From Caprimulgus europaeus (Eukaryota; Chordata; Aves; Caprimulgiformes; Caprimulgidae): a stretch of 64,000 nt of DNA. The DNA lies in NCBI GenBank assembly GCA_907165065.1, contig OU015530.1, forward strand, positions 53,666,465 to 53,730,464. Direction: 5' to 3'. Below are positions 12,490 to 24,606 of this stretch, piece after piece (the first letter of the stretch is position 1; every line of letters starts with the position of its first letter). A program made the position numbers and the translations under genes. The notes beneath the pieces were generated by a model. The model saw only the letters and a list, made by a program, of their open reading frames with translations. It was not told where the DNA came from and ran no database searches.

Positions 12490-14370
12490 TCATAGAATCA
12501 CAGAAAGGTTTGGGTTGGAAGGGACATGAAAGATCATCCAGTTCCAACCCCTCTGCCATGAGCAGGGACACCTTCCACTAGACCAGGTTGTTCAAAGCCT
12601 CATCCAACCTTGCTTTGAAAACTTCCAGAGAGGAGCATCCACAACTTCCTTGGGCAACCTGGGCCAGTGTCGCACCTCCCTCACAGGAAAGAATTTCTTC
12701 CTAATATCTAATCTCAAGCTCCCCTCTTCCAGTTTAAAGCCACTATCCCTTGTTCTGTCACTCCCTGCCCTTGGCCAAAATCCCTCCCCAGCTTTCTTGT
12801 AGCCCCTTCAGGTACTGGAAGGCCACTATAAGATCCCCCAGAGCCTTCTCTTTTTCCAGGCTGAACAGCCCCAACCCTCTCAGCCTGTCATCACAGCAGA
12901 GGTGCTCCAGTCCTCAGGTCATCCTTATGGCCTCCTCTGGACTTGCTCCTACAGGTCCATGTCTTTCTTGTGTTGGGGGCTCCAGAACTGGACACGGTGC
13001 TCCAGGTGGGGCCTTACAAAAACAGAGTAGAGGGAGAAAATCACCTCTCTTGACCTGCTTGCCGCTCTTCTTTTGATGCAGCCCAGGATACAGTTGGCCT
13101 TCTGGGCTGCAAGCGCACATTGCCGGCTCACGTTCAGCTTCTTGTCCACCACCACTCCCAAGTCCTTCTCTTCAGAGCTGGTCTCAAGCCACTCATTGCC
13201 CAGTCTGTATTTATGTTTGGGGTTGTCCTGACCCAGGTACAGAACCTTGCATTTGGCCTTGTGAAACTTCATGAAGTTTGCACAGGCCCACCTCTCAAGC
13301 CTGTCAAGGTCCCTCTGGATGGTGTCCCGTCCCTCCAGCGCATTAACCTCATCACACAGCTTGGTGTCATTGGCAAACTTGCTGGGGATGCACTCAATCC
13401 ACTGTCCATGCCTCCAACAAAGATGTTGAATGGTACTGGCCCCAGTACCGACCCCTGAGGGACTCCACCCATCACCAGTCTCTGCTAGGACATTGAGTTG
13501 TTGACCACAACTCTTTGAGTGCGACCATCCAGCCAACTCTTTATCCCCTGAGTGGTCCATCCATCAAACCCATGTTTCTCCAACTCAGAGACAAGGATAT
13601 CATGCGGGATGGTGTCAAACACCTTGCACATGTCCAGGTAGATGACATCAGTTGCTTTAGCCTTATCCACCAATGTTGTAACTCCATCATAAAAGGCCAC
13701 CAGATTGGTCAGGCACGATTTGCCCTTGGTGAAGCCATGTTGGTTGCCACCAATCACCTTGTCATTTTCCATGTGCCTTAGCATAGTTTCTAGGAGTATC
13801 TGCTCCATGATCTTGGCTGGCACTGAGGTGAGACTGACCGGCCTGTAGTTTCCTGGGTCTTCCTTGTTACTCTTTTTCAAAGTGGGGGGTTATGTTCCCC
13901 TCTTTCCAGTCTGTGGGAACTCCACCAGACTGCCAGGACTTCTCAAATACGATGGATAAAGGCTTTGTAACTTCATCCACCAGTTCCCTCAGGACTCGTG
14001 GATGCATCCCATCAGGTCCCATGGACTTGTGCACCTTCAGGTTCTTCAGGTAGTCCTGAACCTGATCGCCTCCTACAGTGGGTGGTTCTTTACTCTCCCA
14101 GACCCTTCCTTGGCTTTCTAGCACTTGAGCAGCGTGGTACAACCCATTGCCAGTGAAGACTGAGGCAAAAAAAGTCAATGAGCACCTCAGCCTTCTCAGT
14201 GTCCTGGGTGACCAGACCTCCCACTGCCTTTCAGAGAGGGCCCACATTTTCCTTAGTTTTCCTTTTCTCCCTGACATACCTATAGAAGCTTTTTTTGTTG
14301 TCCTTGACATCTCTGGCAAAATTTAATTCTCTCAGGGCCTTGGCTTTCCTGACCTGATCCCTGGCCACTC
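12490..14370 (-). mobile_element. CR1 LINE, about 1.9 kb, with decayed ORF2 reverse transcriptase
   Basis: This is the longest transposable element in the window. The 3' end is at 12490 and the element is 5'-truncated near 14370, so the endonuclease domain is absent. ORF2 remains readable in three overlapping frames on the minus strand (14319-13867, 13880-13485 and 13560-12949), so it has frameshifts or stops. Recognisable RT blocks are [49 protein letters not shown] and FANDTKL. The last should be F(A/V)DD in an active enzyme; one catalytic Asp is replaced by Asn. The element is a dead copy about 320 nt upstream of exon 17, in the same orientation as SCN5A. Confidence 0.94.
12949..14319 (-). 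pseudogene. CR1 ORF2 reverse transcriptase remnant
   Basis: This is the coding remnant inside the CR1 at 12490-14370. It keeps the reverse transcriptase palm blocks and the C-terminal segment ([52 protein letters not shown]), interrupted by frame changes near 13870 and 13480-13560. The Asp-to-Asn change in the catalytic motif and the lack of an endonuclease indicate no enzymatic function. Related LINE ORF2 proteins nick DNA and copy their own RNA at the target. Confidence 0.88.
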
Positions 14371-14555
14371 GGGTAATTTGTAGTGTAAGTATTCTCAAAA
14401 GTGGTGGTACAATGAATTTCCTGTAACTGCCAGTATTCCATTTTGGAGAAAATCACTAATTGCAAAACTAAATGACATCCAGAAAGGTACTGCTTACATG
14501 TAGAAAAAGACTATAGGAAGAATGCTTTCAGGACCTTTTTAGTTTTTACTCAGTG

Positions 14556-15372
14556 TGGAAAAGCTCAAGAAGTGCGCCCATGTGAACCTCATGAGGTTCA
14601 ACAAGGCCAAGTGCAAGGTCCTGCAGCTGGGTCAGGGCAAGCCCATTATCAATACAGGCTGGGGGATGAAGGGATTGAGAGCAGCAGAGTAAGGAGAAGG
14701 GCATGGGGGTACTGGTGGATGAAAAGCTGAACATGAGATAGCAATGGGAGCTGACAGCCCAAAAGGCCAACTGTATCCTCAGCTGCATCAAAAGAAGCGT
14801 GGCCAGGTCAAGGGAGGGGATTCTGCCCCTCTACTCTGGTGAGACCCCTGCAGTACTCTATCCAGTTCTGGGGCCCCCAGCATAAGAAGGACATGAATCT
14901 ACTGGAGCAGGTCTAGATGAAGGCCACAAAAATGATCAGAGGGTTGGAAAAATATCTCTTATAAGGACAGGTTGAGAGAGCAGGGGTTGTTCAGCCTGGA
15001 GAAGAGAAGGCTCAGGGGTGACCTTATTGCAGCCTTTCAATACTCAAAGGGAGCCTGTAAGAAAGATGCAGACAGACTTTTTAGCAGGGCCCATTGTAAT
15101 AGGACAAGGAGTAATTGTTTTAAATTAAAAGAGGAGATATTTAAACTAGATATAAGGAGAATTTTTTTATAGGGAGGGTGGTGAAACACTGGTCCAGGTT
15201 CCCAGAGAGGTGGTAGAAGCCCCATCCCTAGAAAAAAAGTCACGTTGGACGGGGCTCTGAGCAACCAGGTTTAGTTGAAGATGTCCCTGCTTTTTGCAGG
15301 GGGGTTGGACTAGATGACTTTTAAAGGTCCCCTCCAACCTAAACTATTGTGTCATGCCATGATTCTATGATA
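14556..15372 (+). mobile_element. CR1 LINE 3' part, opposite orientation
   Basis: This is the plus-strand CR1 3' portion: the end of ORF2 (GTGCAAGGTCCTGCAGCTGG; CATAAGAAGGACATG), then the 3' UTR (CCCAGAGAGGTGGTAGAAGC) and the terminus CCTCCAACCTAAACTATTG with ATTCTATG at 15372. It sits head to head with the 12490-14370 copy, with a spacer of about 185 bp, and covers the same part of CR1. The two form a long imperfect inverted repeat. Confidence 0.92.
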
Positions 15373-18300
15373 ATTATATATGTATGCATGGCACTTAAAC
15401 TAAATAGTACATTTGGAAACATTTCTAAACATTTGCATGTATTTTCATAGATAGTCTTGATTTAAGTATCCTCTGGGCCATGAAGGAAATCTATTTTGAC
15501 TGTGAATAAACACCTATGAGGTCATATAGTTTCAAAACCTTTTCCCTCTAGACAAGCCATCACAACCAGGATTAATGTGGTCAGATCTGAGCAGGGCCTA
15601 CCCTCAAAGCAAGCTTGGCCCTGGAAATGTTACTAATGGTCAGAAAAAAACTATTTGAAGATTTTCACAGATGTATAAGAAGATTCTGCCTGAACTGGAG
15701 TGTAAGGTGGCTTTCTCTTGTTCAAGCAACTTCAAAACCTTCTACCTTTGTTGGTAGTGCATGGCATGATTAGACAAAACTACACATTCAGATGACATAT
15801 TTGATGATTTAAACTTTTTTTTACCTTTCTTCTCCCCCAACTTGCTCCCTCGACCTCAACCCCAATAAATACAATTATCTCCAATAAATAAAACCAGCTG
15901 CTTCTAGAAGTCTGTTCCCAGCAATACATCTTGCCGGCTAATCACCAGCTGCTATGGGTCATTATGTCTGCTCGTGGTCTGAGAAGGAATGAATTACAGC
16001 TTTTGTGTCAGATTCACAAGGGCAAGAAGCTCACACTGGAGGTAGGTGCCTGGGATAAAAAGAATGGGGCAATGGTGACTCAAACCGATACCAGCTAAAA
16101 TATATTTACCCAAAATAAACTAGGACCAAATTGCCCAGTATCAACTCATCTTGCCTGTACAAGATTGGTGGGTGCCAGCTCTGTGCCACAGCAAGGGACA
16201 GAACAGTGCTGCAGCACTTCTGTTTTGGCAACAAAATGGACTTTGTGAAGATATTTTCTCTGGGATCTTTTAATGCTACCAGAAATACTTTTAATTCCCA
16301 TGGCTTCTCTCTTTCTCATAGAAAATTAATAAAGTCTGCTAAATCAAAATAAAGAGTATAAACTTTACTGGGCCTCACAAAAGAGCCACAAGCTTTTGTG
16401 CTATCATCCCCCTACCCTGCTCCCCTTATTTCAAATATTTTGAATAGATGAGCTGGAATTTTGAAAACTAGCCTAGTCTTAATCGCTCTAGTGACACTGT
16501 GTTTGAAGTGTCCCATCAGTACTGTTTTCTAAAGTACTCTTTGCAATCACCATGATTATAACTGAAAGCAGTTGGTAGCTTAGCAGATGTCCATGTCCAT
16601 TAAGAACTACGGAATAAAGTATTGCTGCACTGAGTACTACCCTGCACTAAAGTAAAGTGAGATTAAAGCTAATTGTTTCTTAGCTGGTCCATCATATTGG
16701 AGTGCCACTGACAGCTTGTGTGGGTCTCCTCTTAATCATTGTGATGGTCTGCTATGAATCAATCTTTAATTTTATATCCCACTCAGAGGTATTGCAAGTG
16801 ATGTGTTTTCATAGACAGTTGAAAACCAGGGTGCTGGATACACTGTCAAGCAAGTGGGAGCCCATCAAGTGAAGGAATCACTGGTCAAATCACTTTAGCC
16901 ATTTTCAACCAAGTTTGGTAGAAAGATGGGGTCTCAGAGATAACCACATGGCTACAAGTGTCCTTAAAATAAGCATGTGTGTAAAGAAGAGACACCGCAT
17001 AAGTCACCAGTGCAGATAGAGCTTGAAACAAAGCACAGCATGTGTCTCCTTCCCAGTGGCAACCTAGGAACACTGGAAGGAGCTGGAGGAAGAGAGGGAA
17101 TAAAGAAATCCAGAATAAAAAACTTCTGGACTTTATAGGTTCAATTCAGTTACCTCAGCAGAAGTGTATACTGTTGTTTGAGGTTATCTGAGACAACTGC
17201 ACCAGACCTACAGGACATGTGTGTCCTCCTAAAGCTCCAACCATCATCCAACTAGAGTACAATGGGGTGTTGCAGCAGGCAACAGACTGAAAGTGTTTAG
17301 GGAACTGAGTCATTCTTCCAGGAAGGCAGTTGAGGGTCTAATGAGGCATCTAAGCCCCTTTTTAATCAAAAGACTTTCAGCATGTAGACAGTGGAGCCTG
17401 ACTAAATACAGGTGACCACGTTAGAGCTGCATGCAGCTGTCAATATGTAGTCACTTAGTGACAACTGACCCTAGCATGCACGAATCATTCTGAGGCAACT
17501 GGCTGACACAACACACTATTATGAGAGATCTGTGTCTAGTTGGAAGCCAGGATGGATGCTCTGGAGTATCCCCAGTGGCATTAGAAAAAACTGAGTCAAG
17601 CCCTAGATCTCTTCAGACTGTAGTGGCAGCCCAGACATTCTTCTCTGTATGTGAATATCTCCGTGTAGGCACCCAAACTTTGCTATCTGAAGATTAATTT
17701 CACTCCATACTTCATTAAAAGTGCTATTCACATAAGAACTTGTCTGAAACATCTGTTTTACTTTTCTGTATTTATTTTGGATGCCAAACTACAGTTACAT
17801 AAGTCTATCCAGAGACACCTGCAGGTGTATATAATAGGTGGTGACATTCTTAGTGTTGTTATTTATCATGGATTATTAAGGCAATGTTGTTTGCTTCCCA
17901 GAAATGCAGCTGACATTTTGCACAAAGAGCTGTTTGCACTTCACACTTTTTGCCAAAAATAAATCTCAAATATCTTTCCCTCCTTCCTTTATGAGCAGGT
18001 AACCTCATAGGTGTATTTCTGGGCGTTCAAATAGAGTGAACTGCTGTATAAGCACTTTATGTTTACTTATTCCCCCCTTTTCACTGTACACTGCATTTTC
18101 TAGAAAAATATATGCTCAACCCATGACACACCACATTTCCTGTAAAAGGTTACTAATAATATCCAGTCCTCCTGGTTGCTAACGCAATGCTTTCAGTTTA
18201 AGTAAAAGCAAACTAAAGACTAATTCAGTTTTCAAAAGCAATGCCTGATTCGTATGTCCATATGGATCCCTCTAAAAAGAAATCTGCTTTCCAGTGACAC

Positions 18301-18719
18301 TGAGCAGCCAGTCTCTGAAAGCAGGTCACTTTTTTGGTCTTTGAGGTTAGGAATCAAATGACAGATGTACTCAAAGAAACCCCAACTCCTTCAGCATAAT
18401 GATGTTAAGCATTTACTCTAATGACAATACAGCATACTTTCATAGGCTTCCTCATTTTTTAATGCCCTTCCAAAGCTAGTATGTTTATGCCATTATAAGG
18501 CACAAAGGATCAGATTCATCCAGCCTCCCTGAGGTGTTTAAGCTAGACAACTTTTCACAGGATGTCTGTAGATGATGGAGACAGTCTGGCATCTCAGGAG
18601 ATGCTGAAGAGCTGAACCATCTCTGGCAGTGCCTGTTGAAACCTGGGCTAGCTTGGGTTTAGTATCTTGCAGCTAGATTAAAGTTAGGGCTTTTACTGAT
18701 GCAGGCCAAATACCTAACA

Positions 18720-18880
18720 CAGAATCACAGAACTATAAAATATCTCAAGTTGGAAGGGACCCATAAGGACCATTGAGTCCAACTCCCTGCTCCTCGCAGG
18801 ACTACCTAAAACTAAATCATATGACTAAGAGCAAAATCTATGACTTGTCAAACCCAGCCAGGTGTTCATCACACACTTGG
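18720..18880 (-). mobile_element. CR1 LINE 3' fragment, diverged subfamily
   Basis: It starts on the plus strand with AGAATCACAGAACTATAAAA and CAAGTTGGAAGGGACCCATA, then AGTCCAACTCCCTGCTCC and CTAAAACTAAATCATATGAC. These are typical of a CR1 subfamily distinct from the CACCTTCCACTAGACCAGG group. The 5' limit is unclear. Confidence 0.82.
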
Positions 18881-20764
18881 TGTCAGTCTGCTACTTCATG
18901 CTCCAGGCCAGTGGTGGCCAACCTTTATAACCAGGTAACTTTAATCAGGTGAGAGAACAGGATGCTTTAGTCCCATCCTGAGCAGAGCTGCCGTACACAG
19001 TAGCAAGCTTGGCATTGCACAAAGTACTGCACCAATTCTGCAGTCACAGCAAGTGAAGAACATAGAAGTGTAAAGCCATGAAGCTAATTATGAGCTCCCT
19101 AGCCATGGGGAGAAAGCAGGCTGTTGGAAGGACATCTCCTTCCCAAGAAGCCCCAAGCAGGGGCTGCTGGTGGAGGGAGCCACATATACTGTTGTGGTGG
19201 GTTTCAGTCTGAACACCTTAGCTCCATCGCCTCCTTTTGTTTTGGCCATTACAGTACAAAAGCAGACAGTGTAATTTCAGAAAACACCTTCTGATCAAGC
19301 ACTCTTTGGAAATATCCGTCTGGAAACCGTGTTGCTGAAGTTAAAATACTTTTGGATCAAAAGCATGTGACTACTCCTTTATTTCCCTTCCATTCTTATG
19401 TTTACCTTGATTTTGCAAAAGTGGAGGGATATAAATCTTCATGTATTTAACTTTCCATCTGTCATTCAGTCAAACAATGTCCAGACCCTGCAATCCTCAT
19501 GCGCTCCTGTGAATTGATTCAGCAATGCATTCACTGCCCTGCACTCTCACCGAGGTCACACATTGCACTGAATATAGCCTGAAAACCCACTGGAAAGTCT
19601 AAGGCCATTTCCTAGCAGATTGAAAATAATTCTGTATTTCATTTAGCCAGGAGCAAGAACAATGTTGCACCTGCACAAGTTCAATGGCAGGGTTAAGCCA
19701 TCTCCAAAGCGAGGTCCTCAGCTACTGCTCTTGTTTGATTGCAGAGGATCTACTATGAGATCACCCACATGGCTTTTCCTGTAGAGGGATCTCTCTTGAC
19801 CACCAACAACAAAACAAAGGAGCTTGACTTTCAAACCTCAGGTTCTTTCCTGTATATGAAGTTTAATGAACTTCATACTAAGTAGCAACTAAGGCCAGAC
19901 GTTCTCATCTGCCTGGACCACACAGGACAAACCCTAGGAGGCTGGAGTCAGAGGTGGGATAACCTTTTCAAACAGGATGTTCATAAAGCAGGGCAGTTCA
20001 GGAGCTGCCACCATGAGCACTTGTTTTCTTGTAAGCCCACAGGACCCTTCAAAAAACTGGATACTCAGACTGCAGACGTGTACCATCATCTCCAGCACAG
20101 GAGACAGAGGGTAGAATGAAGAGTTGAGGGAACCTATGAGGGATCTACATCACCTCAGGGTGCTTCCCTGTGGAAGAGAAATCTCCTAGGAGTCAGCTAA
20201 TCAGGTTTTATATAACTACAGGGTCCAGAGCAGAAAACATGCCCCATCAGTGAATTCTGTCATGTGAAAAAGAAAGCAGTTAAAACAAGTATCCCTGTGG
20301 TAGCACATTGTCACTGCAGTCACTCAGCTACACAGAAAAGCCCAGGCAGAGCAGCATGGTGAGGTACCTGCCAGGATCATCAGCTACTCATCTAATACTT
20401 TTTTTTTTTGTGGATAAAACAGGACTCATACATCTCAATCTATTCAAACCCACTTCTCCAGCAGTGCCTGTTAGACACAGACCAGCAAGAAGCTCTTCAG
20501 GGTCTCTCTAACCAGTGGAAGAAACTGATTTTCTTCCTTCCTGCTTGCCTTCTGATGACAGTGGAACATCTGCACTGTTCTTTGGCTAGCACAGATGGGG
20601 AAGATGCAGTTTTCTCTTTTGAGACCTTAACGACTTCTAGCAAGCCAAATACAATATGTACCAATTATTTTATTTTGTTTACTGTAGCAAAATCCATGAA
20701 GCTGCAAAGAAAAACTTCTCATAAAAGGGCTTTCACTGCATCAGAGAAGTGTGAGATTTAAGTT

Positions 20765-21050
20765 TAAGCTAGAGACCTGCAGTAGTAGGTCATCTAATCC
20801 ATCTCTCTGCTACTGGAGGATTATTTATTTCCTTGGAAGTATATTTTCCAATCCTTTGTACATTTTCATCCGAGGGCAAAATTTGCCAAGAGAGAGTACT
20901 CCTGCAAAAAGCAATTTACATGATCAGTTATTTTCTATATTGCCTTTTCTATTATTTCAGCTATTTGTGCTTGGTTAAGAAGCTTATATCCTCCTAGCCT
21001 AGTTTCTCTTTATCCTGTAGTCAATCTCATAATCCTATTCTCATGATATC
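20765..21050 (-). mobile_element. Probable ancient CR1/L3-like fragment
   Basis: Weak similarity to old amniote CR1 3' ends: TCATCTAATCCATCTCTCTG, a segment like 'ATTTCCTTGGAAGTATATTT', and GGTTAAGAAG followed by TCCTCCTAGCCTAGTTT. There are no terminal octamers. This is recognition by eye of a highly diverged copy, and the boundaries are approximate. Confidence 0.45.
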
Positions 21051-22555
21051 TTACTTTCTCACTTTTGAAATGATCATGATACCACAAGTATGGCATGTGG
21101 TCCTTGTGGCCAGGTGCAGGTGGGAGAGGACAGAGGTTGGAGCAGGATTGATGTCCTTCATGTTTCTTGCCCAAGATCAGCTAGGAAAATACATGGGAAT
21201 ATGGATTTCCTGCCTTGCAGCCAGACAGCTTCCCAAGTGGACGGTGTTTGATCCCACAAGGCAGGCTAGAAGCTGTAGATGAGAGGTTTGTGGGGCACTC
21301 TCACACCACTTGGTTGCAGCAGGAATTTTTTTCATGTTAATCTGTTCAGTGAAATAACTGGATTACCTGCTTAAATATAATTATCAATATAAATAAATAT
21401 AATCGTATAAAAAGAAAATTAATAAAAGCAATACACCAAATTTGGCTTATTTCTCATATAAGATCCCTAAAATACCTTATGATGATAATGAGAGTGGATG
21501 TTCTCCACAGGAAAGAAAAATGGAATGTGGTAGGAATAATTCTCTCACACGCAAATACAAAAATAACTATAAATTCAGTGATTTCACATAAATTATTTCA
21601 AATTTCCCAAAGAAAGAAAGAACAAGGCTTGATTTTTCCCCCTAGCCTCACAGCTACCACGTGCATTTCCCCTGCCTGTGCAGAACAGCGCTTGCAGACA
21701 GCACGCTTAAAAAAACAGAGCCCTGGGGCACGGCTGGCACTCACACTCCCTTTAGGGGAGTCAAAGGTGTCTAGGGTTCCCTTTAAAACAGGCTAGATCC
21801 AGTCCATATGGTCAGAGGATCTTAAGCCCAGCGTGTTCCATCCTAAAACTGATGGCTGCACCAGGTGAGATGAAATGAAGGAGTAAAAGTGCCTTTTGTC
21901 TCTGTTGACTGTGAAAAACAGCTAGGGTGGCTGATACTGCTGTAGCTATCTGCACAGTAGACTCTAGAAATTGGGTGAGATGGATGTCCCCTCCCACTCC
22001 AGTAATGTCTTTGTGGTGTTTACCATAAAGTTAGGAGTTTTGCTGACTGTTAACCACTTCTGGTATTGACATTATGTTTCCTGCAGTTTCAGTCACCTCT
22101 TGTGCAGTTGATTGTCTTTAAGCAGTACAAGGCAGAAAAATGATGCTGGATAGCAGCAGTGCTCATCCAAGTTTGATGGTGTGTGCATGGGTGGGGGGAG
22201 CAGTCACCCTATTTCTCTCTTCAGAGTTTAAAGAGGTATGTATAATTAATGGAATAGATTCCTTGGTGCTGTTCTCACCACTTTACATAGGAGTAAATCT
22301 CCTTGAGTAACGGAAGGGTAGATTAAGCCTATTAATTACACTTCACAGCACCTTTGTGTCACATAGGAGATTTTTGAGGTCACTTTAAGCTGCCATTCAT
22401 CCCTCCCTGCTTTCCATGGAGCTATAAAGCCACCCTAGCACTGGGGTATGTCAGACCTGACATAGGTACACCCTTTTGAGAGAGGAAGGCAGGCAAAGGG
22501 CACCACGTCAACATTGTTCTTGCTGCCAGTCTGACATGCTGGACCACATGATGAA

Positions 22556-23078
22556 AATCAAAGAATTGCCTAGATTGGAAAAGACCTTTAAGATCATCAA
22601 GTCCAATCATTAACCTCACACTGACAAGTCCCCGACTAACCCACGTCCCTTAGCACTGTGTCTACACGACTCTTCAATCCCTCCAGGGATGGGGACTCCA
22701 CCACTGCCCTGGCCAACCCCTTCCAATGCCTCAGAACCCTTTCAGCAAAGAAATTCTTCCTCACTTCCAATCTCAACTGCCCTTGGCCCAACTTGAGGCT
22801 GTTTTCTCTTCTTCTGTCACTTGTTACTTGGTTGAACAGACCCACCCCCACCTCCCTACACCCTCCTTTCAGGGAGTTGGATAGAGCCAGAAGGTCTCTC
22901 CTTTTCTCCAGGCTAAATAACCCCAGTTCTTTCAGCTGCTCTAGACCCTTCACCAGCTCTAGTGTCCTTCTGTGGACATGCTCCAGTACCTCCACGTCCT
23001 TGTAGTGAAGGACCCAAAACTGAACACAGTACTTCAGGTGCAGCTTCACCAATGCTGAGTATAGGGGTAGAATGCCTC
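22556..23078 (-). mobile_element. CR1 LINE 3' fragment, second subfamily
   Basis: On the plus strand: TTGGAAAAGACCTTTAAGAT, AGTCCAATCATTAACCT, CTCCACCACTGCCCTGG, and further inward CTCCAGTACCTCCACGTCC. On the minus strand the ORF2 end reads [20 protein letters not shown]. It belongs to the same subfamily as 31825-31970 and 63497-64000. Confidence 0.92.
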
Positions 23079-24564
23079 TTCAGAGAGGGAAATTGAACTA
23101 GGAGGGGAGGCTGGTGCTTCCTCAGCTTCCATCTTGCAAGGACCAGCCCCTAGTCTCTGCTTCTCCTTACCCTGACCCTCTGAAGCACATGAAAAGCAGG
23201 CAGAGTGAGGAGACACACATCCTTGTCACTCTGAAACAGAGACCTGAAGCAACCTGTGACACTTCTTACCACAACCTGCTGGATCCCTCATGTTGCCAAG
23301 TCTTTTTCATTTGTTATCCACCTACATGAGTAGGTAGATACAATGTGCATATAAACTGTACCACTCCAAGTGCTGGTCAAGAACTACTGAACTGAATTTA
23401 ATTCTTTTTTTTTAGCTGATGACTTTCAGCTAAAATCTTAAGTTCCTTAGACATATCAGAAGATGAGTCTCTGGAAACCAAGTGCTTCTGGATCTGAAAA
23501 TCTTAGTATCCAAGCCCTACATGAGAAAGAAGGGTGGGATGTGACTGAAGGTGGATAAATTCTTTCCAGTACTAAAGCCACAGCATAAAACCAAACATGT
23601 TCCCACAGGTTTTTCATTAGATAACAAAACAACACTAATTCACCAGCGTAGAAAGAGCTCCATCAGAACTGCTGTAGACTTCCCAAACCACTGTCTAGAC
23701 AGATAAAATGTGCTATTAGACAAGTCCAGTTGCAAACCTCACCCAGCAAGACAGCTGTGTTTGTGACGTTAAAGGCTCAACATACCCCAAAAGCATTAGC
23801 GAAATTATGGAGTTTATTGACTACAAACCAACAGACAATTACCTTTGTGCTAAGTCAACAAAAGTGTTTAGCTGTCATGGTGATGAGGATGTCAAGACAT
23901 TAAGAGAGCAATGCAGACTGCACAGGCTTGGACTGACTGTACACACTCGAGATCTTTGAGAGTCTTTGCTATTGCTGCTATCAGCAAGGAATAATGACAG
24001 GTAAGAAACACCCATATCTCTTGAATATTTTCACTACTCATATGCAAACACCACCTCATCAACTCCTCTACCAATTGTTATACAGTGACTAGACACAAGA
24101 AAAGAAAAAAATTTGGAAATTCAGGCTCTGTGGTTCTTACCCAGAGACCACACCAGTCCTAACCCTGCATGGCTGGGCTCACATGGAAGGTACTGCCTGG
24201 TCAAGGCAGAGTGGGATCCCTGGAGTCATCCCTTTAACATTCAGATTCTACACCTTTCCTGAGATGGGGACACCCAACCATGGCCAAAGACTGAGATAAG
24301 TTTTGCACTCAGTCATCTACAGGCCATCCAGTCTCTTGGGCAGTCAGGACCAGAGATCAAGAGAAAGAGGTAATTCCCATTCACACATGTCAGAAAACAT
24401 CTAGGGAAAGGTAAGCCACAGAGAACTGAAAGGATAAAAAACCTCCCCTGGAAACAGAATAACAGAGAAAGAAAATCAGTGATAATGGCTATGAGTTCCC
24501 TGCATTGAATATATTACGCCAAAGCAAAATCAATATGAGAGTAGGAGAAATAATTAATATTAGC

Positions 24565-24606
24565 TTTTTCCTTTTTTTTTTCTTTTTCTTTTTCTTTTTT
24601 TTTTTT
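24565..24606 (+). repeat. T-rich tract with (CTTTTT)n units
   Basis: A pyrimidine-only run of about 40 bases with three regular CTTTTT-like units. Confidence 0.9.

Noticed and set aside
14972-15264. Short open frames on both strands.
   Set aside because: They lie inside the plus-strand CR1 and are read-through of its 3' region.
22636-23052. 138-codon minus-strand frame.
   Set aside because: This is the C-terminal remnant of CR1 ORF2 and its 3' flank, not a host gene. The same holds for frames at 35408-35791 and 63585-63962.
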